64,000 bases of DNA from NCBI GenBank assembly GCA_036250195.1, contig JAVHZZ010000003.1, forward strand, positions 20,803,504 to 20,867,503, in the 5' to 3' direction. Positions 22,801 to 35,943 of the stretch are shown here, piece by piece. The stretch is from Mixophyes australis (taxonomy: Eukaryota > Chordata > Amphibia > Anura > Limnodynastidae). The notes under the pieces are model-generated. The model was given only the letters and a program-made list of their open reading frames with translations, made no database searches and was not told where the DNA came from. How positions within the stretch are numbered: position 1 is the first letter of the stretch; the number at the start of each line of letters is the position of its first letter. The translations under genes and the position numbers were made by a program.

Positions 22801-25800
22801 TGCTCCTAATAGGCTGCTGAGTCGAATCACTAATGTTTTCCAGCCAGCCCCTGGTCTAATTACTTTTGGGGCACTAACAAGTTCATGCCATTTAATTGCG
22901 TCCGTAAGGATTCTTCACTAACGAGGAGAGTTTACTTTCATTCTGCTACACTGCTTATACCATGACAATAATTCACCATCTCAATCCTAACCTACTTACC
23001 TGTGAGTCCTATACACAGCAGACATTCAGGTGTATAGCAACTCTACACAATCAACATAATTAACCCTCAGGGGAGGTTTGTGCTGTACACAGGGCATGTT
23101 ATGGAGATTTGCAGCATGGTCTTTTGGGCTACTCCTTTCTGTGACGCACGCCATCTGTAACACCGCGCTCACCACCATTTTGCCAGTTGCTATTCGGTAA
23201 CCAGAACTTGTGTGATTTCAGTAGCCTGGACTTTTATCTCTCCTCCCATTCCGCCCCGTCTGTCCGAACCCTGCTCAGCACTTTTCTTGTTCCTCCTCTT
23301 AGAACATGTTTCCCTCCTAAGCCTCTCACCAGGTACCTACGCTTATAAATAAGCAAAAATAAAGGCGTGATTGTAGAATTCAACATCTAATCTAAAAAGT
23401 CATATGAACATTATGATTGGCAATGAAAGGGTGGAGGGGCTGTACCAGAGGCATGGAGAATTTTAAGCCAATCAGGGTGCAGCTGGGAGGGTCTAGTCTT
23501 GAGGTGGGACATATTAAACCAATTAGAGGCCAAAGGGGAGCGGCTATGCTAGATGCATGGCACATTTTAAGCCAACCAGCATGCAGCTGGGAGGTGCTAT
23601 TCCTGAGGCGTTACACATATTAAGCCAATTAGAGGATAGAAGGGGAGGGTCTATTCCTGGGGTGTGGTGGATATTAAGCCAATCAGAAGACAGAAGGGAG
23701 GGACTATTCCTGGGGTGTGGTGGATATTAAGCCAATCAGAGGATAGAAGGGAGGGGCTATTTCTGAGGTGTGGCATATATTAAGTCAATCGGACAAACTT
23801 GAATAATAATATGGACAACACAATATCCTGCATCCTTCAACTCTGCTTTCATTGAAGTCCACAATAAAACAATCATCCGGTTATGTGGTCAAAGCAATGG
23901 AAAATGTGACTCAGTAGAAAAATGAATAACACCATCCTATGTCTCCAAGTCCCCCCCCCCCCCCCCCCCCGGCCAACCCCCCGTGTCCACCAACACAACC
24001 GTGATCCATAGTTCCCAGCCCGCTGCTGCCTTTATCTGTTTCCTGCATAGTGGATGAATGGACAAACCTTGATCTGATTGATGGGAGACGATTGAGAAGC
24101 CATCCCTGACTAATACGTCCTACAACACAGCTCTGCCGGGAAGCTGGGATTGCTGTGAGCAATATGAAGGATGTATTGGGGATGCAGCAGTCTTACGTCA
24201 CTTATGGATGTTCCGTAGGTCTGAGCACATACGTGGATTTCTGGCCATATTTGGGATTATTGCCAAAGAATTCCAGTAAATAAAAGTGTTTTGTGCTGAA
24301 AATGGTCCTGGAAGCCTGTAACAATAACTACTCCTTTCTCATCCATCAGCCCTGTCGTATAAAGCTAATCCCTCCTGTATTTTCATGCATTCGGCACCAA
24401 AACTTTCCCAACTTTCTCACTGCTCTCCCCACTTTTGTCTCTCCGTATAGCACCCGCTCATTAATATGCTGCTGTGCAGCCTCAGAGTACAGGCATTACC
24501 TCACCAGGCCCTGAGCCGTGTGTGTACAATATCCCCCCTGCATAACCATTGCTATACAGCTATCACTCCTCTTGCAGTAGTTTCATGCAAATATCCCCCC
24601 TCTCCACAACACTGAAGCGACGGGTTGTCATGTACTACGATTATATACAAGCTGACAGACCATAAATCGTCCCCCCCAGCCACCACTCCAGGGCTGGGTA
24701 GTCTTCAGCCGCAACTTTCTCTCTCGTTATCGGTGGGAACATTACACGGCGGAGGCTGCTTGCCCCCAGCTACCCAAGCCAAGACCATACTGAGAGAATA
24801 CATTTGAAAAAGTCGCACGTAGGTGTACGCCGTATTCAGAGGCGTCCAGGTCTGAACGAGCGGCAGATCCGTCCGTGTCACTACATACGCGCCCCTTAGA
24901 CACTTACATCCAACTTGCTAACATGTACAAAGAATATTTTATTTTCTGTGTTACGACTGCCATTGCTGTGAAGTATCATTTAAACTTGAATAACCTAATA
25001 CAGCAGGAACAACTTCCTGACGTGTGTACAAAAAATATTTTTTTTACCTTTTGCTCCAACACGCTCGGCAAATCCTAATCTGTGGCCGTGCGTCTGCTAA
25101 AATCTCAAGCGTCTGTAAATCATTCTCAAGCCCCTAATTACAAGCGGGTGTTCACCATCATCATCATCCGCTACTTACACCTGCCTCTGACCTCCCGCAA
25201 ATAAAACCTTAGTTCTATAGCCTGAATACGAACGCCCCTTGCTTGACCATGACCGCACTTCCCCATCGTATCTCTTCAGGCGTAAGGAGTCGTGAGCGCC
25301 ACAGTCATCCGTCAGAAGAGTCGCTGTTGCATACTTCCACTTTCGGAACGTGCGCAGTGTGACAAAAGGGAATCATATGCCAAGTAAACGGACGCACTTC
25401 GCATTCCAAATCGGGCCCCTTACCTTTAATGCCTATGTAACAATATGGTGCGAATACCCTGTATTTGGGTTTCTCAGATCATTCCCACTTTTTGAATGAA
25501 ACTAACTTTTGAATGAATATTTTCCTGGCGTTCAGATGCTCAGTTCACCCAGATTGATGATTCAATTATTTTAGAGTATTCACTGAAACGTCAACACCCC
25601 AGACCCCTTCCACCCGGGAGACCTAGATCCGCTCCTGAACTTGGCACTGACTTTTTGTCTGGAGTTAAACCGGGCTGACTAATTACCACGATATGAAGTC
25701 AGCTTGTTATATTGGTTCAGTAATTGGCACAAAGTTTCAGTCAGAAAGTCGGCGCTCCTTTCTGGAGCAGACATATCTACAAGGTGGAATGGGTCGAGTT

Positions 25801-28800
25801 AATATAAAGAAGTATGAAGTAGACTTTTAAGATGCCCGGTTTTCAGACAAATTGATTATGAGTAGTCCATAATGCTGATTCGTGCCGCATCTCGCATTAG
25901 ATTGCTCTGTGCATTATTATTATTATCGTTTATTTGTAAGGCGCCACAAGTTTTCCGCAGCGCCGTACACGGTACGAACAGTAGACTATACAGGGTAAAA
26001 CACAGTACGGAACAATGAACACAAAGTACCAGTACTTCAGAAACTCCAGGCAGGCAGATACAGTAGAGACGGAGCGGAAGAACAGGTATAGAGACAGGAG
26101 GGAAGAGGGCCCTGCTCATACGAGCTTACATCCTAAGGGAGGGTAAACAGAATCAGGTACAGAAGGGAGCCAGTGAAGCAACAGGGAGAGAAAAGGGGGC
26201 AGGGGAGAACCAGAAGAGGTGAGAGGTTAAGTGGATGGTTGGTAGGCCTTAAGGAACAGGTGAGTTTTAAGTGCCCGCTTGAAGGAGCACAGATTGGGTG
26301 AGAGATGAATGGAGCGAGGGAGGTCGTTCCAGTGAAGGGGGGGCAGCACGGGAGAAGTCTTGGATTCTAGAGTGGGAAGAGGTGATCAGAGTGGAGGAGA
26401 GGTGGCGATCATTGGCCGAGCGCAGGGAGCGGGCAGGAGTGTGAATGGAGAGGAGGTTAGAGATATAAGGGGCAGTAGACTGGGAGAGAGCCTTGTAAGT
26501 GGTGGTGAGGAGTTTGAAAAGGATTCAACAAGAGACGTTTCTTCAGGTCCGCTTGTAGCTGAATACATATGTATATATATACCCGGATTACGTGCGTTTT
26601 AATGAGTAAGCCCCTGTATCTCTGTATGAGTTCTCCATGCCGGATCATTGTGTGCGCCCCCTGGTGGCTGAGCAGCAGCCTGCTGTCCATAACATTACAG
26701 TAAGATGTCTTCTCTTCCGCAGTTCGTGGCTGATTTTGACCAGTTGGACCAGTTGCTGCCCACACTGGAGAAAGAGGCACGGCTGCCTGGGTTTGGCACT
26801 TCAGACCGGGCAGAAACTGGTTTACCCATGAAGACCAAGATGCTGCCGACATCTCTACAGACGGGCACTGTGGCCAGGACACCAACAGGGCTTAACAGTA
26901 TGTATACACTGCCCAAAAAAATGTATTTATGTTTTTCAAGTCTATGTGGTTAGAAATACGCATCGGCCAACTGAGCCTTCTGCCAGTCCCTATGTACTCA
27001 AGAAACAGACCACGCCTAATATGGTACCAAAAGTTCCACAGTGGAACATTTCAGTTACTGGAAAACACATTCAGATATGAGGATCATCTCCTATACCGTG
27101 ATGGCTAACCTGTGACACGTCAGGTGTTGTGAAACTACAAGCCCCAGCATGCTTTGCCAGTAGATAACTAGCTGTTAGCTGGCAGAGCATGCTGGGACTT
27201 GTAGTTTCACAACACCTGGAGTGTCACAGGTTAGCCATCACTGTCCTATAAGGTGGAAGGTGACGTCTGGGCCGTAACATTCATCTGTTCCATTAGGAAC
27301 CAATTCATCTGTTCCATTAGGAACCAATTCCCAACCATTGTTTGCATATTAAAATGAAGCCTATGGACGTGGCTACTGATATCACTTCTATGAGTAAAAA
27401 TAACAGATAATACGGGGTCTGTTTATGACCCATCATGTTTTCTTCACATTATCATTTCTTACTGCAATGATGTGAATTGATATAATGTGACCATTTATTA
27501 ACATTGTTCAGCCGTGACAGCTGCTCGATGCTGTCCCAGTGAATAAGCGATCGCTTTATCTGCAGGTTCGTGTGGCCTTTGCACAATTTTGGATGTTGGA
27601 GCTTGATAAATAGGTCATTTTCACAGTCCCCACCTGCAGTTTACCTATGGGGATTGTCTTTGCGATCAAAGAAATTAAAACGTGGTAATGCACAGAAAGC
27701 TGCAGTTTTTGGGGGATTTACTGGGATAAAAAAGCTTATAAATAGGCCTCTTAGTATCTTGGACTGGGCTGTATTTAGATCTGATATTTCCTTTGGCACA
27801 GAACAGAGCTGTAAATTTTACAATTTTAGGGCCTGGGGCGAGAAGGAAAACTGGCACCCCCTTGCTCTCAATTTAAACCAAATTAAGCTAAAATATTCAT
27901 AAACTGCGCCCCCCTTCAACATTGCGCCCTGGGCGGTCGCCCCTCTCACACAGCCCTAGTTATACCCTGGCACAGACAGTAAATACACCTTTAATTAAAC
28001 CCTAAACTGTGCTAATGCTCCTCCTTCCAACACCCCTCTTACATTTGTCTTGCTGTGGGGAATATTTATGTGGTTGGTGAACATAAAGCTGTTTCTGCGC
28101 TGCCCCAGGACGGCAGTGGCCCAGGCTTGTGCCTACATCGCCTGTCCAGTAATACAGGTCTCTCCTGGGGACAAAAATTTCAGTAAAATCAGGATTTTAA
28201 TATGGTCAGTTTGGCCAAATCCGAGTCAGAACCCAAAGTAATTCCTGGAAGCAGGAGACCCATCTCCCTGGACCTTCACCCCCATCTGTGACCTCACTGT
28301 GCAGTTACACCATGTGGAGGAGCATATGGCCGTACAGAACAGATTCTTCTTAAGGTCATTTTTCTGTATTTTTATCCAGCTATTTTTCCATGGACAGAGA
28401 ACCCTGTAAAACTATAAGACAGACCCGATCACATTTCTGGAAATAAAGACGACTCTCCCAGCCTTGTCGGGTCCGGGGGAAGGTTTATTTAACATTCACC
28501 TTCTGAGTGATGGCCATTGTAACGTAGAAGCAGTAGGGTATGTTTTATCTCAGGAACGTCTGCATTGACTCCTATGAGTGACCTGCTAAGAGGAATGAGC
28601 ATTAATACTGATTTTGGCCAGAGTTTGGAGGACATGCTGATAAATGGCTCAGAAGGGAGGGAGACAGTGGTGATGTATTATATTGACTGAGCTGAAGGCT
28701 GAGTTCTTCTTTCACCCTCCAAAGAGTCATAATTTACCAGTAAGACTCGCAGCTGGTGGCTGTGTCTTCTGCTCAGGTCCTAGCGCTGTCTGTTGTGACA

Positions 28801-29037
28801 TCTGGTGTCTGTACAGTCCACCTCTGCTCCTCTGTACTCAGCAGGGAGACCCTCACAGATACTGTATGTTATCATTTCTTTTCCCAAACCCTATGCAGTC
28901 ATATCCTGATTTGTTTCACCTTAAAATGAACGCACACCATGACTCAGAGGTTACATTGTGATGGTTACAGGAATCCACAGTCAAATAAGTACTGTGTGTG
29001 TGTAGGGGGCTGTGTGTGTGTGTGTGTGTGTAGGGGG

Positions 29038-29095
<58 letters not shown>

Positions 29096-29167
29096 GGGTG
29101 TGTGTGTGTGTAGGGGTGTGTGTGTAGGGTGGTGTGTGTGTAGGGTAGTGTGTGTGTGTGTAGGGGG

Positions 29168-29211
<44 letters not shown>

Positions 29212-29275
29212 GGTGGTGTGTGTGTAGGGTAGTGTGTGTGTGTAGGGTGGTGTGTGTGTGTGTGTGTGTGTGTAG

Positions 29276-29319
<44 letters not shown>

Positions 29320-29401
29320 GGTGGTGTGTGTGTAGGGTAGTGTGTGTGTGTAGGGTGGTGTGTGTTGGGTGGTGTGTGTGTGTGTGTGTGGGTGTGTGTA
29401 G

Positions 29402-29435
<34 letters not shown>

Positions 29436-29621
29436 GGTGGTGTGTGTGTAGGGTAGTGTGTGTAGGGTGGTGTGTGTGTGTGTGTGTGTGTTGGGTGGTG
29501 TGTGTTGGGTGGTGTGTGTGTGTGGGTGGGTGTGTGTAGGGGTGTGTGTGTGTGTGTAGGGGGCTGTGTGTGTGTGTGTGTGTGTGTAGGGGTGTGTGTG
29601 TGTGTGTGTGTGTGTGTGTAG

Positions 29622-29655
<34 letters not shown>

Positions 29656-32600
29656 GGGTGTGTGTGTAGGGTGGTGTGTGTGTAGGGTATTGTGTGTGTG
29701 TAGGGTGGTGTGTGTGTGTGTGTGTGTGTAGGGTGGTGTGTGTGTGTGTGTGTGTTGGGTGGTGTGTGTTGGGTGGTGTGTGTTGGGTGGTGTGTGTTGG
29801 GTGGTGTGTGTGGGTGGGTGTGTGTAGGGGTGTGTGTGTGTGTGTGTAGGGGGCTGTGTGTGTGTGTGTGTGTGTGTAGGGGTGTGGTGTGTAGGGGTGT
29901 GTGTGTGTGTGGGGTTGTGTGTGGGTGTGTGTGTGTGTGTGTGTGTGTGTAGGGGTGTGTGTATGGGGAGCTGTGAGTGTGACTGTATCCTCTCTGGCCC
30001 TCCCTGTAACCTCGATGCTTGGAAAGGTGATGTGTGCGACCACACAGGGATCGAGTGACATCCGGTAATGGACTTACAACCCTTGAAATTAGGATGCTCG
30101 AGGCAGCAATGGCTTTACAATTGAATTATTTTGGGGGTGCGTCTCCAGGACATCGGGGTTGGCTCCCTCAGTTTACCTTTCTGTTACTGAGAAGAATATT
30201 TAAATAGAAGCTCATAGAGATTTGAACCCAATTAGTATTTGATTGTCCACATTTCTCAGCTCTAATGGGTTAATGTATCTGATATAAAGATCTTAATGGG
30301 TGAGAATAAGCAGCAAGGAATGTGGAAAGAATTTTAGGCAAGTTTTTTCATGTTTGAGAAGGGGAGGGGGGGGGGGGGTGAGAGACATTTTGGGTTACTT
30401 CCAGACTCAGCGTAACCTGCAGAGACACATAAGCCTGTTCTTTAATGGGCTTCGGTGAAACACAGGTAATGCCAACAGAAGGTCCAGACCCTGGTCCGGC
30501 CTGTTCACCTCCCCCCAGATCTCCTGGGCCAGGAGTCCAGTAGAGGCCGGTACTTCCGCTCCATCCAGGTCTATGAGGCTGCCCAGGTTGGAGCACAGAG
30601 GCTGTCTAGTGGCGTGCCTCCTCCACGCATCGTCTGCCAGCTATGGGCGCTGAGACGGGTCTTGGCTCCTGTTACAAGTTGTACATTCAGCAGAGGTGTC
30701 CATCTCATGAGCACAGGAGACACCTCACCAACAACGGAAGCTTGTGCAATGACAGCATCAGTAACATCATCAAGGTCATTTAGGAAAGTACATGGGGAGG
30801 GTGCAAAGCTTTGTATTTTGGATAAAATAGACTTCTGTTGGTCCTCATGCACACATGAGGTTCTCCAGTTTTGGAAACTGTTTAAAGTCAGGATTGACTG
30901 ATTTTCCAGGACAAAGAAAATGCTTTACGTCACGTTACTATAAAGGGGAGCATCCCAATTGTGCCTTCTCCATTCAATCAGTCCTGCAAAACTAAATTCA
31001 CGTTTGCGCTAAATCAGGAGAAAATGTTTTATCTGCCGTAGACACATCATATGAAACGCTTAATATGGTCTTCTGGTAAACAGCGTTTAGCAGTATTTTA
31101 ATAATATTCTACTAAATGAAAATTAACGAATTGAAAAGCTGATAAATTAACGGAACAGTCTGTAGGACTATGAGGCTTCTCAGTTTTTGGGATAGGACTG
31201 TTTCCTATCAATATCAGATATCCGTCCCTGCTTATCAGACATTCCCTATGTCCCAGGCCAATTTCGTATATTCTGAAGCAGGTTAGTTTTCTCAGCATTA
31301 CAGCGTACTGGACCCTTCCTGTCTCCGTCCACTCCCTCGCTACACAACAGAATTTTAATGCCCTGTATATCTTATATGCGTTACTATTTCCCCTTCTATA
31401 CATCCCATTATCGGCCTCATTCTAAAGCTGCTGCCGCAAAGTCAGATCCAGCTGGGTGACAGTCAAGAGTTCCGCCCATTGCGCCTGGCCTTTAACTACA
31501 CACACAAATAAACGCCGTTAGCAGCCGACCAGTCTGTGTGATCAAAATGAGATCCGTACCATTCACGTTTTGATTGGACAACGTTGGGCTCGCACACAGA
31601 ATGTCGTCTTGTTAATTTAATTTAATTTAATAGAAATAAAAACAGATTGTTTGACCAGGAGTGTCCATTATGAAGCCATGAAAAGGTGCGTTAGACGCAC
31701 CATGTGTTCATCCGATGGGCACACCTGGGCATCATCATCATCATCATTTATTTATATAGCGCCACTAATTCCGCAGCGCTGTACAGAGAACTCATTCACA
31801 TCAGCAAAGGGGGAAGACGGGCATTCCCTGGTGGTACGGGTTCAACGCTAGGTACACCAGATCTGCCAAAATCAAGATATTGTTTTGTGGAGTAAGATAT
31901 TCAGCTGGAGGGGATTGGGTATATTTAGTGACTGTACAGTATATAAAGTCCTGAATGTTTTTGTGTCCTCAGATTTTAACGGCATCAACTCCAGCCAGTC
32001 CCCGTTCGGATTCTGTGATGCTCTGGATCCCGACCTCAACCCGTTCCCGGCACCTAACGACACCAGTCCTCGCTCGGGGCTGACGCCGGAGCAGGGCCGC
32101 GGAGTTGTGCCAGGAGCCCCAACTTTTCAGACAGATCCTGGTAGGTAGCACCATCCGCTATAGTAAGATATATTGAAAACCACATTTCTTTAATAAATGA
32201 AGCAAAAAAATCTATTGTTACTGCCCCTCTGTTTAAAAATGAAGCATAAAACAGTATTACCTCCTCACTTGTATAATACAGATGGCTGAAGCCCCTCCTC
32301 CCTCTGTAGAATTTGTGTACTAATGGGATTTCATACAGGCCTAAAAGCTGAAATTTCAGTCAGTTACACTGCTGTGACATCACTGGCCTATTGCTTTTGA
32401 ACCTTTTCTAGAGAGTCCCTGTCCTCCTAGCCCAAGAGAGCAGGCTTGACCTACTAGGATATGATACTCCGATCACTAGAGCTTACAATCTAACTTGTGG
32501 ATGCCTAAGGCAGAGACTGGCCTGATGCTCGCGAGCGTTTGCACCAGATTCAGCAGATCTCTGTGTCATTGGTTCACTGTCAGCTGCTGTTAACCACTGG

Positions 32601-35600
32601 ACCATCCCCGTCTATCTTGTTGTTGCTATATCTGCCAATAAGTGCAGCTTTGTGTCTCTGCTCATCATCAACGTAGGAGACGGATCTAAAGAAACAAACA
32701 CGGACTAGATCAGAGAGTAACGTAGTCCTACAAGCTGATGGTATTGTCTATGGGAGCTGTAAATCATCCACAATCAATGGTAAAGTCTTTAAAAATCACC
32801 TGGATATTTTTATTTTTAATCTGGTGACCGCAATGCGTTTGTAATGAGGCGGTGGGATCAGTCAGCAGGGAGCGACAAACTGGGGGGAATACGTTACAAC
32901 AATAATCATCATCATTTATTTATATAGCGCCAGCACCCTCTGTGTGCCTGGGTAATACAGACACACAGGTAAGAGGTCGCTGCTCACAAGCTTACAATCT
33001 ATGGGATGCCAATGTGGCTGATGCCTCCTAACCTTTTAATTGCCCAAATTGGGACAGAGCCACACTGCTCTGAAAGGGATGGTGGCCGGGCTATCGGTCA
33101 GAGCCCCCTCTGTAGGAGCTTAGGATTGTCGCACGTATCGGAGGCGCATGTGTGCGAAACAGGACAAACGTGCTGACCAATGGAGTGTCCCTCCGAAATT
33201 GGGACCGTTGTGAGGAGTGCAAAGGTCTCATCTAGTTTTAGTAACCTTAGAACGATGAAAGCAGATTACACTTCGTGACACACACAAATGTACGGGTTTA
33301 TGAAAGAGACGCCGGAGACCTACAGTGTTATAAAGTATTATGAAACATTTGCCTGTTTTTCAATGATCCCTTTAAAGTCCGGCCTCTGGCTGCCACAGCG
33401 GGAACAACGCACGTGTTATAGCAAGAACCGGTCGATGCGTCCCACCTTGGTTTTACCAACCCCCCCGGCTCCCTTTTGTGTCGCCTTGAAAATACTTTTG
33501 GCTTGATGATAGATAAACGATTCTCACAGAGGCAGCGGGAACGCAGCGTACATCTGACTCCCCTCAATCCACTCCCAGAGGTCCTAATTTATGTAAATGT
33601 AGTAAAGGGGGCTGATGAGGGCCTGTAGCTCGGGGTCACCCCTCTTTGTAGGGGCAGATTACACCTCCCCATTTCCCACCTCCTTGTAAACCTGCGATTA
33701 GAGCCTGCAGCTTACTGTGACAGTCAGATGTGTGTAAATAGCATCCCGGCTCATTATGGCATTTACTTGTAATATGCATGTTAAGTGCCCGATCACAGAG
33801 CCATCCACAGGGGGCACCCGGCTGCCACATTCAAGCTGTTTTTATTAGCACGGTTTGCATATGAAGGGTCGGAATGGAAATCTGGAATGTGACTAAGGTA
33901 CATATGTGTGTGTTAGCGTCTCCCCTCACATGGATGAGATCTCCGGGGAGAGGGGGGGGGGGGAGCTGCGGCAGCTGGAGATCTACAGCGGTAAATGAAG
34001 AGGATTGCTGGTGATGGCCAACTCCTCAGGCAGAGATTTTACTTGTGATCTGGGATATGGCGTTAACAGCTGTGCTAAGGGAGAGACTGCTGGCAAAAAC
34101 AATATTTTCTATTATAGCAACTACAATAATTCACCTAGTTCCTCCATTCCTTCCTTCAGTACAGTCTCTTCCTTCTGTAAAGGAAAAGTGGAGGTGTTGC
34201 CCATAGCAACCAATCAGATTCTAGCTATCATTTATCTAGTACATGCTAGACAATGATAGCTAGAATCTGATTGGTTGCTATGGGCAACAACTCCACTTTT
34301 CCATTTTAGAGGTTTTAGTACATCTACCCCAGGGTCTCCTTGCCTGACAGAGGTCAGCTTCATCTATCTTAATGTTTAAGTACCAAATATATATTATTTT
34401 TTTAAATAAAAGCATGACCGCATCCTAGGTGACAATTGGACATAACTATATAGCAACACCGATTAATGAATCCATCCAGCCTGTTATCTGCTCCATCTCT
34501 TGCTGACCTATGTGGTGCAGAGCAGAAGTTACTGCCTTACGGTCTCCTTGTTAACAGAAATTTCTTTCTGGATAGCTCCTCCCCTTCTGGTTCTTATGCT
34601 GTGACTGTTTTGTCATTGTATCAGTGTAAATGAATGTAGTGCCCCCTGCAGGCTGGAACGATGTATTGAAGAGGCGGAGACAGAACACAGAGTGTTGAAC
34701 TCGACTCTGTTTAGAACTTGTATCGCTGCCAGTGTTCCAGAATCAAAGACGACCAAACTAATACAGACGGCCTCTGCGCCTTAATCTGTTTAATATCACT
34801 GTACGTTTTATGTATGCTTTCTGTTTTGTTATATTTTATTGCACGTCAGTTCTTCTTGCAACAACGGTATTTTTATCTGCTGAGTTAATGTTTCTGCAGC
34901 CCTCACCGTTTTCTCTCACCCCCTCTTCCTGCTAGGTCTGCCTGACTCTGACCTGGGAATCGCGGACCAATTCGGACAGTCGGGCCTCAGTGACCAAATG
35001 CCCTGGTCCGACAGCTTAACTTTACTGAACCGCGTGTCTCCAAGCACCCAGGATGAGTGAGTACCCTCTTCATGCCATGTATCTGTGTAATTTCACAAAC
35101 CAACCTTGGACAGATCTGGTGCTGCAGTGGCAGGTGGACTTTTTAAACTATAAGAATGACTGCTGGGTCTGTCTCCTGGATATCAGTGGCTTAGAATGCC
35201 GCTGGTGTTTGGCAGTTACCACAAGCAAAAAAACAAGGTGACACAAAAGGTAAAATTCACTTTAAAAGTACGTTTTCTGATTGGCATAATTTGTGATGAG
35301 AGCCAATTAAAAAAAACAAAACAATACTGGGATAGCCTTGGTAGGGCTGATCGTCTTTAGGGGTGAGGGATGGTGAGTACTCCAAAAGCTACAGAGTAAT
35401 GGCAGGTTGCTTAGTAGGGGGTGATTCCTCTGAACCGATCAGCACGGTGGCTCAGTGTTTAGCACTTCTGCCTCACAGCACTGGGGGTCATGAGTTCGAT
35501 TCCTGACCATGGCTTTATCTGTGAGGAGTTTGTATGTTCTCCCCGTGTTTGCGTGGGTTTCCTCCCACACTCCAAAAACATACTAATAGGTTAATTGACT

Positions 35601-35877
35601 GTTATCAAAGTGACCCTAGTCTGTCTGTGTGTGTGTGTGTGTGTGTGTATGTGTGTATGTTAGGGAATTTAGACTGTAAGCTCCAATGGAGCAGGGACTG
35701 ATGTGAGTGAGTTCTCTGTACAGCGCTGCGGAATTAGTAGCGCTGTATAAATAGATGGTGATGATCAGATTTCTGGTACTTTGTTCCGCCAGCACCTTGC
35801 CCAAAAAAAAAAAACGCTTTGCAAAATGAAACCACACCAGTTGAACCGACAGTTTTAGGGGACTTGTATTTTTGTTT

Positions 35878-35943
<66 letters not shown>

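Larger units (their letters stand above)
20524..26722 (+). other. NCOA1 intron, 6.2 kb, repeat-rich
   Basis: Named contents are the reverse copy of the 8035 repeat (20590-20930), the 39-bp GC-rich minisatellite (21646-22335), the 53-58-bp array (23408-23793), a C-run of about 20 near 23950 and a LINE fragment (25915-26525). Segments 22340-23400 and 23970-24810 show nothing I can name. At 24815-25440 there are phrases such as cgtattcagaggcgtcc and acatacgcgcccctta that look like a further non-autonomous DNA element, without clear ends. Confidence 0.75.
26898..31972 (+). other. NCOA1 intron, 5.1 kb
   Basis: Contents are an inverted-repeat element (27099-27241), a 24-bp duplication (27280-27329), the TG/TAGGG array (28994-29958), a G-run near 30365 and a SINE/LINE tail (31736-31810). 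Near 27825-27970 is a short ggcctggggcgagaagg ... cacagccctagttatacc segment of a known-looking dispersed type, not classified. The intervals 28000-28990 and 30060-31730 show nothing else. Confidence 0.75.
32141..34935 (+). other. NCOA1 intron, 2.8 kb
   Basis: It holds a SINE/LINE tail (32905-33005), a G-run near 33950 and a MITE (34170-34331). Elsewhere nothing was recognised. Confidence 0.75.

Noticed and set aside
28916..30061. Open frames of 354-381 codons rich in Thr-His and Pro
   Set aside because: They are translations of the (TG)n/TAGGG array.
31098..31403. 101-codon minus-strand frame in an intron
   Set aside because: No family signature, no repeat match I can name and no codon-level conservation to judge by.
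35443..35520. tRNA gene (A and B box present)
   Set aside because: No cloverleaf can be drawn, and the body and tail are SINE-type with target duplications.
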